From Phoebastria nigripes (Eukaryota > Chordata > Aves > Procellariiformes > Diomedeidae), in contig JAYKAV010000900.1 in NCBI GenBank assembly GCA_035582835.1, forward strand, positions 587,539 to 651,538: a stretch of DNA of 64,000 bases. The letters are read 5' to 3'. The notes beneath the pieces were generated by a model. The model was not told where the DNA came from. It searched no databases and worked only from the letters and a program-made list of their open reading frames with translations. Position numbers and translations under genes: made by a program. Below are positions 49,168 through 60,745 of the stretch, in pieces (position 1 is the first letter of the stretch; every line of letters begins with the position of its first letter).

Positions 49168-50724
49168 CTAAGTCATTCTGGAGAATTGAGCCTAGTGGGA
49201 GAAACATCCAAACTCCAGAAACTTGGGTTTTTTTCTTTATGGGTGGAATAATGAATTCAACAGTTCCTGTTGGGACTGTGATTATGACCAAAGTGATCAA
49301 CAAATTTGTGTGCGCACAAACATGCGAGAGAGAGACTGACTGTAGCTTGGGGATGAAGGCATCTTATTCAATGCTACTTTAAGACAAATTAGACAAGCAG
49401 CCAAACCATGGTGCCTTGGGTTGGTACATCTAGTCCTAAGTGACTTCTTTAGCTCTGTGGGTCATGGGAGGTAAGGGAAAGATAAGGAAAGCAAGAAAAT
49501 TGTGTTTGGTACTTTGCTACGTTCTATACCCAGCCACTAACACAGTCTGCTTGTTGCAATGTTTTTTATATATATGTGTGTATATATACACACACGCATA
49601 CAGAAATATCATGTTTTATATATCACAGAACTTACATACACCCCCACACACATTCAAAGGCTATTAATTTTGTTTAAAACTGATTTATAAGTACAATGAG
49701 AGAGGAAATCAGATAGGAAGAAGCTGTCCAGAACTTGGCTGTTGGGGAAAGTTCTGTAATGCTCCAAACTGAATTTGAGACAGAAGCTGTTACTCCTGGT
49801 ATTTCTCTTTTTGTTCTTCTCACTGCTACAAATTACAATCTAGCAATAAAATGTCTCACTGGTGGCTACCTTATAAGAGTGTCTATGACCTGGGAAAATG
49901 ATTAAATCCACAGAAACACCACTTTTCCTTCCATATGCTCTACAAACTGATAAAAAGTTTAAAACTCAGGACAGTACTTACACCTATATCATAAGGAGCA
50001 GCTGGCTGTTCTTGGCCTGATTTCCTTTGTCCAAATTCAAAGTCAATTAAATGAAGTTGGATGTTAGCTCTTTTGTAGATTTCTGTATGGTCCATTCAGT
50101 ATGAGTACCTTATTAATTACAGTTAACACACTTCCCTGAGTGACTGCATGTGTAGGGCTATTCACAATTCAAAGGTGAGCCAGGTCATTGCCTTAGGCAG
50201 ATTTGCCACTGGATCATTATGAAAACCATAAAGAATACAGTGACTTAATGGTAGTTGTACCAATAAACCGATCCAGAAAGCTCTGCCATTACTCAGACTC
50301 CTGTGCTCAAGACAAGCAGCCTTAGGGGATGCTGGTCCACAGAAGCTACTCATGTCTTTTGTCTGGGCCAGCCATTCAGCCTGATTCTGGGGAGATTTTA
50401 GGTGACACAAGTATCATAGGTAGAACAAGACTGAATGGTATGGTCATAGACTTGATGAAGCTGGGTGGTCAGAGACAGCGATTACATATAGGCATAATGA
50501 AGAGGACACAAGCTGAAAACTGTGAGGAAAATAAAGAACACAAAAGGATCAGGTGTTTTAGAATCTGAGTTATTACTAGTCATGAAAAGGGTGTTGCCTT
50601 ATGACAGTTTTGCTTTTGCTAGCTAAAACAGTAGTAGCGAGGGATCCTGATATGCAACATTCACATTAATCTGCTCCACTGTGGTAATTTCAGCGTAAGG
50701 AAGAACACAAAAAGATCATTACAG
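49168..50724. other. Unique non-coding stretch with TA/TG simple repeat
   Basis: No gene was recognised. A TA/TG/CA simple repeat lies at 49567-49596. It contains a perfect 20-bp palindrome at 49575-49594 centred on TATATATA, flanked by TGTGTG and CACACA arms. Confidence 0.7.
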
Positions 50725-51115
50725 GAGCATATGATATATGAGGAGCAGATAAGGGAATTGGTTTATTCAGCCTAGACAAGGTTAAGGGTGGGAGATAATT
50801 GCTGAATTCCACTACATAATTTCTACTTGTAGAAAAGACAGTGTCAGAGTTTGCTCAGAGGCACAGTGAAAGGACAAGAGGCAGTGATTGCAAGCTGCGA
50901 TAAGCACAATTCCAAATGCACATAGGTAAAAAATCCTGTTGGAGTAGTCAGCTCTGGGATAGGTTGCCCAGGCAGGTTGTGGTATATCCATCTTTGAAGA
51001 TTTTCACAACTCAGCTGAGCAATCTGACCTAACTTTGAAATTTGTCTTGCTTATCAGGAGATTGGACCAGATGACCTCCGGATGTCTACAACAGTGAAGA
51101 ATGTCTTTCTTATCA
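50725..51115 (+). mobile_element. Older CR1 LINE 3' fragment
   Basis: Diverged but ordered CR1 phrases are present. GATATATGAGGAGCAGATAA matches the 'YEERL' segment. GGTTTATTCAGCCTAGACAA matches the 'LFSLEK' segment. GTGAAAGGACAAGAGGCAGT matches the 'D.RG' segment. GGGATAGGTTGCCCAGGCAG matches the RLPRQ-like segment. GATTGGACCAGATGACCTCC lies near the 3' end, at about 51060-51080. The final ATTCTATG tail is degraded. No frame is open. It is older than the 29- and 33-kb copies and younger than the one at 31.5 kb. Confidence 0.85.
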
Positions 51116-54100
51116 TGTTCAAGACATTAGGCAGAGATAACCTTCCTCAAACACATGCATCCAGGCAGACGAAAAGAAAAAAGTCTGTGGCCTTGGAAGA
51201 AGGCAGCAATTCAAATATTGGTGGACTTTCTCCAAAGAGCACTGGAAATGGATAAAGGGAATGGATGAAGGGAAAAGACCTCCTACATGTCTGACATTCA
51301 GGGTATCACCAGACAGTTTGAAACCCATGCATGCCCAGTGCACAGAAGCTGCTTGAGGGAGGCAGAAATCTGCTCTGTGGCTCTTCCAGAACACTCTTCC
51401 AGAGTGGGGACAACATGTCCCTCCCATGGACTTGGCACAAGCCAGCATGCCTACAGCAACACCAGTAAGGTTGGGAGGGCATGGTTAGTGCTGCATGGGC
51501 CTGGTCAGCCATCCAGGTGCTTTTGGAGCAACGCTAACCATAGGGAATCCAAGTTTTTACTTCCTGGGAAAAAAATAAGTAATTCTGAAAGGCAAAATCT
51601 GTAGAGAAGACTAATACAATTAGCTAGACCAGCACATATAAGTGAAAAATGTGGAGACTTTTGTATAAACATACATTGGACTTGGAGGCGGTAACACTAT
51701 TTCTGTTCAGTGTTTTGCCTCATTTTAAAGGGGAAAGTCTTGAAAGTTATCTGCCATAGGATGATACACATATTAGAATAAACATAATCACAAAAATAAT
51801 TTGCTTCCTTATGCAAGATATGTTACAAATATCAATTTGGTTTGAATGGTTAACTGTATTTCCCAATTGTACTTAATTGTATTTTTTGAGTCATAACTGT
51901 ATTTACCTGGTTGTTTGCTTTCTTTCACATTAATTCTAAAGACTAACAGTTACACTCCTTGTCTTGGTACAGCACTATGTTTTGTAAAGAAAGAAGAAGC
52001 AGCCAAGAACACTATGTAGTAGCCTGTTTAAAGGGGAAGAGCATGCTTTAAAGCAATCACAAGGGAAATGCAAGCTGAATCAGACACAACTTCCAGGTTT
52101 GCCATGACAGCAACTTTCCTGTATATTTAAACATAAGCAAATACGTTGCAGTTAAAAAAAAACAAAAAAAGCATAAGTGGGCAGACAAAGAGTGATTTTT
52201 TTTCTCCTCTGTGTCCTTAGTTTGTGGTAGGATTAAAGAATAATATCCAATCAACATCATCTTTTCCAATCCCTAGAGTACTATTTAAGATAATTCAGGT
52301 GCTGAAAATGTATAAAAATATTTCAGATGGAGTACATGAACTGCTGGTTAGTTAGTAAGGACAGAGAATTTGAATAATCTCTTAGGGGAATCACCAGCTA
52401 TGATTTTCTTTCTTCTTCTAGGTAATTCCACAGAGGTCATTGCCTCCTACCCCTTACAGTGAAGCACAGCAGTTTTGAAAGGGACTATAACAGCAAATTA
52501 TAAAAGAAACCCAGATCCTCCAAATTCATTATCTCCATTTCTGCTGTCATAAAAACTAGTAATCCAAGGAGACACAGGATCTGCTCTCTCTCCTGGTCTA
52601 AAAACAGCTGTGGTGTACAGATGTGAAACAAGATGTTAAATACGTGCTTTATCTCCATGTAAAAAGACAATACCACATGCCGCAAACAAAACATATATGT
52701 AAACTATAGGCAAAACACTTTTATTTTATTCATATAGCGAGCATATTTGAACAACCCCCAGGGTATTCAAATATAATTGAGAAGTACTTAAATTTTGTAA
52801 GCTTTTGCAATCATTTCAATTGCATATGGTTCTTCTTTCAGACACAAAACCCCTTTAATTTATTTCAGTGGAAAGAAGCAAATTAGTTCTTACTTTCCAC
52901 TTAATGTTATCAATTACTAATTGCAATCATTCCTTCCAGTGCAAGAACATTAAAAAGATACAGGAGAACCGCTTTCTAAAGCCTTTTTAATGCCACTTCC
53001 ATTCTAGGCAGTATAATGACATTAAAACTCTCTGAGGTACTGTGCAAATGGGTAGACATGTACTATGCTTACTCTGGCTACCCAGGGAGAGTGAAAGCAA
53101 TACAATATTGATGAAGTGGGATCTGGCAATGAAGAAAATTCCCTTTTTCTGAAGCAGCCAACTGTTACAAACTAATTCGCAGAGCTAGCTCTCCTCTGAC
53201 AAGTCCCTTCAATGTAGCTTCCACTGACACAGAACGTGACAGTATTAAGAGCTGTGTCTCCAGCACCATCTCTGCTAATGTCCTCATGGGCTACCCTGGC
53301 AGAAGATGAACAACACAGAAACACTGACTGAGGCGGGCACATGTTATTTGAACATCCAGCTCAAACAGCTACATCTGCAATGTTCCACACACACAGAGTT
53401 GGATTTTTAAATTATTATTATTTATTTTAAAAAGTGTGGGGAGAGAGTGTTATGAAAAAATTGGGTCCTGATTAACAGTGTTGGCAAGACATTCACTGAG
53501 GAGTCCCAGCAGAAGGGGGTCTCCTGGGAGCAGAAGGCAGCTGTGCCGGCAGCTACTGCCTGCCTTTTGCTCTGGCAGCAGCCTGGGAGCCAGCAGCAGA
53601 GCCCCCAGGGCCCCCAGGACCAGCTGGGGACAGGACAGAGACACGTGTGTATCTCCCCTGAGCAGCCTCCACTGCCAGGGCTACGATCCCCGAGGAGCAG
53701 AAGGCTGTTGACTGCAAGACAAAATTGTAGGAGCTGCTGGTAGGGAGCTCGGGGAAATCAAATGTGGTTGCCCTGTCAGGCGGAGGAGGGAGGGAAACAC
53801 TTTTCTCCTGTGTTTCCAAGCCAGAAAGTACCTCCCCACTACTTCTGATGATGGCCCACACTAGGGGAGAGAAGAGTCCCCATTTTACAAATAAATATGC
53901 AGAAATACTTTATAGGTAACACATTTCACTCATATAAGTATATGTGCAGGAGGAAGCAATGACATTGCATAAGTGGTTCCACCTCTTTTTGCAACCCTCT
54001 TGCAAGAACTTTGTGGATCTGGCTCTAAAACCTCTTGTGAGGAAGCAACAGTGGTCGCAGAGATAACTTTCATACACAATACTTACTCAAAATCAACCTA

Positions 54101-55344
54101 CTCACCTCAGTAAGGGATGACCTGAGTCCCACCTTCAGCTAGACGGTAGAAGAATTGCTGGAGCAAACTTGCATCATAATCAAAGTACAGCACAGCTATA
54201 AACAAACAAAAAAAAAGGCCACCCCCCAAAAAAAAAAACATCTAGCTTTACAAGAAATCCTAGTTACTCAGATAAACATGCATGAGAAGGTTAGTGAATT
54301 CTATAAAGAAAAGTAGTTGTGTTGGCTGGATAGTGAAGTGTGAGTTTAAGGATGCAGTTTCAACACAGGTGGCTCACTCTATTTCAGTTTTATTTAGGGT
54401 TCTCACTGTATGCTAAAAAAACCAATTGCGGTATACCTGATGAACTAAGCATGGAAAGGACATATTGTGTATATGAAGGACTGAACATTAGAACTATTTG
54501 TAAGATAAATGCTTAAGAAGATCATGAATAGTGAGTGAAAACTGGAAAAACACAGGGATATTCAGTGAAATTTAAATCCAGTAAAAGGAAACTAACTTGG
54601 GGAATAATTAACCAAAAGGATTTATTGCCACATAATGTGGAAAACAAGAACTAAATTATGATTAGAGATAATTCAAGATATTGCTACCATTCACAGTTCC
54701 ATTAGATGGGATTGCTATATATGCACACACTTATGCAATTTACATTCTGCAAATATGCCAAATGTATACTGCTCAGGGTAAAGCTGAAACTTTTCCATAA
54801 ATATCTTCTGTAGGATACTTTGAGCATTTGTATAAAGAAGGAAGCATTAGTCACTGTCAGAGATAGGATGCTGTTTGGAACATGTTTTTTCTTTATGACA
54901 CTTTATATTACCTTAACGCATAACAACTTGCACCTCTTTCTCTGTTCAGACTTACAGTGCATTCAACATTTAGGGAAAATTTCACAAACACAAGCTGTGC
55001 TCACAAGAAGAGAAGCTATACATTATCTTTATCAAATGCATAAGATTAACATCATCAGGTTAAGAGATCTCAGAAACTTAAGCCTCTTTATGCCCAAGTC
55101 TGTTTAGGACATCTGTACTGTACTTTCACTCCCTGCTCCAAACTTTCAGCACAATCCACTTTACAAGCAGCTGGGTCACATATTTTAGGAAAATGAAAGA
55201 AAGGAAAATGTAGGACATTTATGAACAACCCTTCAAGATATTTATATGCTAAACAGTCATTCCTAGAAACATGTACAAGAATTGTCATTGATGAGCAGCT
55301 ACCTGCAGCACTAGCAATCCTTGGGGTACTCTACGCCACAGAGA
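51116..55344. other. Unique non-coding stretch with a GC-rich patch
   Basis: No gene was confirmed. A GC-rich patch at 53470-53865 is described separately. A-rich runs lie at 54211-54238. Frames elsewhere are short. Confidence 0.65.
53470..53865. other. GC-rich patch of unknown nature
   Basis: About 400 bases are much richer in G and C than the flanks, with CAGCAG, CCCCAGG and CTGGGG phrases and few CpG. Frames are open on both strands: 53478-53711 and 53543-53743 on plus, 53553-53861 on minus (102 codons). None carries a domain I recognise, and their openness is expected from the composition. It could be an old exon, an old repeat fragment or a regulatory element. I cannot decide. Confidence 0.4.
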
Positions 55345-55620
55345 TGTTGTAGGCCACTTGAGCCTGGCTTTTGCGGATGCATAAAAGGAGGTGATATTCA
55401 CAGTCCTTTCACTCCCCTCAAATCCTGTGCAAGGGGTATTCAGCCTGTAGTGCTGGCTGAATAAATACTGTAAGTTATAGCCAATGCTGGCATCCTCGTG
55501 GATAACGTACCAGTTTCTCCAAAAGTGAAAAAAAGAAGTATAAAACTAGGGCAATGTCCTTTCCCTCCCTGAGCATCCAAGCAAAGCTGGTCTTGCAGAA
55601 CGCAGCACCCCTTCAGNGGC
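55345..55620 (+). promoter_or_regulatory. Weak LTR-like or promoter-like block
   Basis: GCATAAAAGG at about 55379-55388 is a good TATA match. AATAAA occurs about 80 bases later, at 55463-55468, within CTGAATAAATACTGTAAG. TATA plus a close polyadenylation signal is the arrangement of an LTR. A possible TG start is TGTTGTAGG at 55345. No matching end or target duplication was found, so the call is tentative. Confidence 0.3.
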
Positions 55621-58600
55621 TGAGATGGAGATGTTACTCCAGTGCATGTGCATTTGGTGTGAGGGGAAGAATACTACTGGAGAATCCCCCAAGGACACCA
55701 GGTAGCCATAAGCTATCAAGCCATCTCGCACACATATATATCCACACCCTGCCGCCTTCAAGCCACAGTCTGGCCTGTAAGTCAATTAGTGCATTTTTTA
55801 AATGGGAGTTGATATTGCAAACAATATTTCGAATGTCATAACACTTGTGAGAGCCTCTCTCCCTGAAGTGTTCTTTACACAACATATATTCCTTTTGGAG
55901 TCCATGATGATAAATGAGACAGAAGATTTTGTTTGAAGAGAAAGATTTTTGGAGAGTGAGGAAAAGAATGAAGGTGGAAAGCACATTCTGATAAGATGCA
56001 CAGAATCTTTGTATGTGTTATTCAGAATGCCATGAAAGAAATGAGGTGGGCTGACTGAGGGATGTGTTCCAGTATTGCTGACTGCTATATGCTTTGCATC
56101 CTATGAGAGATTGTGAAAGGTGCATACACTTACATGAAGGTCATTTGCAGAATGCAGTGCATTGTTCATTTCTAATTCCAACTGCTTTTTATACATTGGC
56201 TCTGGATTTAATTTTCACTCATGAAACAAAGATTTAAAATATCTTTCCTGTATCTATGTGTCTGAAATATTTGTTATTACATTTTTTTTTCAAAATCACC
56301 AAGATTTCTGTGCTTGTAATTTTTAAAAAGTACCCCAGCTTTCTCTAAAATACATATTTATAACAGGCACTACCTTTATTTATTTCTGTGAGAAATGAAA
56401 TCATCATTAGGTTTTGAGTGAAGGAAAGGGGGCAGGAGGGGAAGCAAGAATTTCTATAATAAAGGACCAAGGAAGCTTGAAAAAACAGACCTTAAAAGCA
56501 ATTTTTAGCCTAGCTTTCCTTGGAACTTCTTTTACAGCTGCAAGAGAGCTAATGCTCAATATGTTCTCCTCACAATACTGACTTGCACGTCTACTTTTTC
56601 TTCCCTGTACCCATGATAGAGACAAAAAGGCTGCTCAGGTCCTTCACTTGGATTCCTATGCCTTGTCTTTCCTGCAGTTTTCCCTCAACTCCTCCTTTTA
56701 AAAATAATCTTTGACTTTGTTTTTTCCTTATGACTTGCATGCTGTTTTCTTTTGATGGTCCCAGATTTCATACTCTCATTCTTTTTTTTTAACCCAAGAC
56801 TTTTTCAGAAGAGCAGAGGTACCTCCCATCTAAGTCAGAAAGAGATGTCAGGGTCTGTATTTTGGCATCCTGACTTAAACACTGTTCCTGCCACCCTAAC
56901 ATACCTCAGCAAATGAGTATTTGTACACAGTGAAACAGTTCCAATGAGAAGTTTGATCGTTTATGGTCTTAACAGCTGTAGTCTGGCTTTTGGCTCCACC
57001 AAAACCCTAGACCTCCTGGAATTAGTACAGCTGCTCACAGTACAGCACACTGTGTCTGGTTGTGTTTGCAAAATCCTATCCTTCTTCACGTCTTCATGGA
57101 AGATGTCAACACGCATTTGAGCAGAGCAGGAGTGGAAAGACTCTGGATATTTCGCAAATGAGATTCTTAGCATGAATAACACTGAGATAATGTTTTACAA
57201 CTTTTCAATATTGTAAAAATATCATTATTCTGTCTGGTAGGCATTAGTTGGGATAATACTAAGCGCTAAATTCTGAGGATTATTAATAGCTACTGCTGTA
57301 TTAAATTCCACTGTAATTCTGCCTGAGTTTAATGAGCAGACATTTATAATACAGGATACAAGTCAATTAAATAAAAATAGAGTTTCTTTTGATAGATGGA
57401 AACAGAAAGATTTGTGCATACAGAAGGAATAATTCAGGGCATATAGTGAGTGGAGTTTTCCTTTATTTTCCACTTAAATAGCTTCTTTGCTCAGCAATCA
57501 GCATTCTTCACTACTATGGTGGCAGTGGTTCATACATGGGAAAAAATGGATAGATTAGGGAAGATGACCAACAGGGAAGAGGGGATTTTGGGTTTATGCA
57601 AAATTTCCATTGCCACTGTATAACTACTAGATTACACATGACTTTTCTGGAAGCTGCCTGCCTTCCTCTCTGCCACCATCTCAGCTCCTGACATATCAGT
57701 AGACGGATTTGGCAGTAACTCACCTTTACAAGTAAGAGGTTTAAGTCCTGGTTCAATAATGACTTAATCTATGCAATGTGGAACAGATCCAGCAAGAATA
57801 ATTGAGAGAGACCTTTGAATAATCATAAGACTAACATTTGCTTTGACCAGAAACACCTTCCTGTTAACTAAATCCCATGTCAAGTTTCTGTTCAGCTATT
57901 CAGTATCTTATCAATGACTCTCCTTTTTCTCCTTTCCAGCACACAGTAATTTAAAAAATAAATGAAAAAAAAAAAAAAAATCAGAAGACTTGTGACCTAT
58001 CTAAAAATTACACTTCTCTTGCAGTAGAAAAAGAGAAACAACCCCTTTTATTCTGAAATCTAGTTATGTGCTGTTAATTTTTTTTTTAATAACTTTTCTT
58101 CATTTCCACAAAAATAGGTGTTCTTGTAGAGAGTCAGTTTTCATGTTCATACACTTAAATTGAAATTTCTCTTTTAAACCAAATATTGCATTTATAAAGT
58201 AGCTCAAAAGATAGCCATGTGCATCTCGTCCCTGAACACAAATAAGCAGCTTCATCACTGAAGAAATAGAGCAACGTAGGTAATATAACCTCTATTCTCA
58301 GGAAGCCCTTTTGCTCTGGCTTCAAGCCAAAGTATCACCAGAAAGACTGTCTTAAAAAATGTTAATAAAATAATAAATTCAATATTGCTGGAAACCCCGT
58401 GCTGCTCAAAATGATAATTAAAGAGCATATATTAAAATACCACTACTTCATGGACCTGTAAGTATATGAACAGCAAACACTTAGCTGACTCCTAGAATAA
58501 AAATCATCCTTACATTTGTAGGAAATTTGCCTCAAATTCTTGACATAGCACTAGTGTTGGCAAAGAATTAATGCGTTATCATAGGTAAGCTGTAGGTGTC

Positions 58601-59225
58601 AAAAAGATGTCATAATATGCTACTTTTCAACAAGAGTAATATATTTTTTATCCATGTTATCACTTTCAAAATTGAATGTAGTTCTGAGAAACCTTCATTT
58701 TATACCATGAAACTAGAAAACAAGGACTTCCTTTATGATAAATTTACAGGTACTCTTAGATGACATCTCCCTGGAGGAAGTCACAGTTCAGTTCTAAGAA
58801 GACCGTGTTAAAAAAGGATGCTGCTTCACCAAACACGCAAACAGAGCTCCTGATATCTGCAACAATGATAAAATCCCCACATATATAAGAATGATGTGGA
58901 AAGGCAGTAAATAATAGCAGTAGAAAAGTGTCTAGATAACCCAGACTTTGCCACTCTGAGACTATAGTACCATGATTTTGTTATTTAACTAGAACAATGA
59001 CAATGGAGAGAAAATCCTCAGAAGGAGAAAAGTGCTCTGAGTTTGCTTTACCTTGTTTCTTGTATCTGGTGAAGACAACAGCATTTCAATGGATGAAAAC
59101 AAAAATTTGCTTTCAGCCAACCCTGATGAATCTCTACAGGCTGTTGCAGAGATTCTCAAGATTCCCAGGGATTTTAACTCACTGATAATGCTTTTAGGGG
59201 ACAATGCTGATATTTTGAGGGCTTT

Positions 59226-59280
59226 GCTGCTTGCTATGTTTGAAGCTATGTTTGAAGCATAGCTGCTTGCTATGTTTGAA
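59226..59280. repeat. Small direct repeat GCTGCTTGCTATGTTTGAA
   Basis: A 19-base sequence occurs at 59226-59244 and identically at 59262-59280. A partial third unit (GCTATGTTTGAAG) starts at 59245 between them. It lies at the end of a 69-codon open frame and gives that frame its repeated MFEA ending. Confidence 0.85.
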
Positions 59281-60684
59281 TTTGACACGGGTAGATTATG
59301 ACTGTTTTATGCTCCTTTATATTGTTTCTACATAGTACACATGTGAAAGATAACCATTTCATCTCTGATCTGTTATAAACGTACATGAGATCTGAGCAAC
59401 TCGATAGATTTACTCGATAGATAGTAGAAGTACTGTCAAATTTTGGGAGGAGGCAAGAGATGATTTTTGCTTAAGGACTACTGGCTACAGGCTTTTTGCG
59501 ACTCCAGAAAGTGATTGATGACCTTTTAAATGAGATATCGGTTCTATTACTTTGGATATTTTGCACAGTTTTCCTTATAGCTGAGAGCTATGAAACTACT
59601 CTAGCTTACATATGATCTCAAAGAAATAATCATTGGAAATGGAGCCATTAACTACCTATTCAACCAAAAAAAAAAAAAATCATAATTTGGGTACACTTCT
59701 TTCAGTATAATTCATTTAAGCTGTATTTTAAATCCTGTTCTATGTATTCTGCACACACAAAACAAGAGATCTTCAAATCTTGGTTTCTAGTTGTTTGAGA
59801 AGCTGATATCCAAATATTCAAAACACTTGGGCTGTTCTCATCAGGTAACACAATGATAGTGATAACACCTGTATACTCTATCACTGTATTTACATTTCAA
59901 AGTCAGTGCTACAAATTCATAGGGGCTTGAACATATTAAATATCAAATCAACATTTTTTTTCTCCTCAGAAGAGACACACAATAATTCTTCTGTCTTCCA
60001 GTAGGTGAAACACACCACTATTTCGTTTACTTCCAGATTATATACTCCCTGAGGCACAAGTCTTTCTTCTGCCATCTAGCACTTCTGTAACTCGCTCATC
60101 AACTTACAAGAAAGAGTAGTTACTTGTGANAGATGGCAATAGAAAAGATCTTACACTTTCTTATCAAAAAGGAGTATTCACATGAGACTGCCTAACATGA
60201 GATGTCAAACTCCTGTAAACATCAACATTAAAGGAAGTTTGACAGAATTCAAAGAAAAGAGCCTTCACCAGGAAAGATTGGAGGAGCAGAGACTCAACAA
60301 GTTCAAATACCAGACTGTTCTGAAAACATTTGTCTTTTTTTCTACAGTCTGTAGATACACCATAGTTAAAACAGAAGTTAGGTCAGCAGAAAAATACTAT
60401 GTTCTGAAAAGAATTCAAATAACTTGGCAGAGATCCTGAAATTATTATTATCCTGTGGAAGAGGAAATCTCTTTGTAGGTAATTCAGGACAAATTGACTT
60501 CAAGGCTGTCAAGATTAGGAACTTACAAAGAAGCTGTCCCTCACAGGATTTAAAATATATAAAGAGAGCATAACTGGACACAACAGATAGTAAACAAAAT
60601 ATTATAATAAATATTTTAATAATATGTAACAGCACAGTAACAGTAACTACTATTGAAGCTGGACCAGTACTAATACAGTGAGCA

Positions 60685-60745
60685 TTAATATATAGTTTAA
60701 TATATATATTTATATATATATTTATAGTTATTATATTAAAATTAA
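60685..60745. repeat. TA-rich simple repeat
   Basis: Runs of TATATATATT and TTATATATATATTTATAG are followed by TTATTATATTAAAATTAAG. Likely slippage-prone. Confidence 0.85.

Noticed and set aside
55634..55984. 116-codon minus frame
   Set aside because: No recognisable domain and no flanking gene structure. Kept only as background.
59053..59262. 69-codon frame ending in repeated MFEA
   Set aside because: The repeated ending comes from a small direct DNA repeat, and the rest matches nothing I know.
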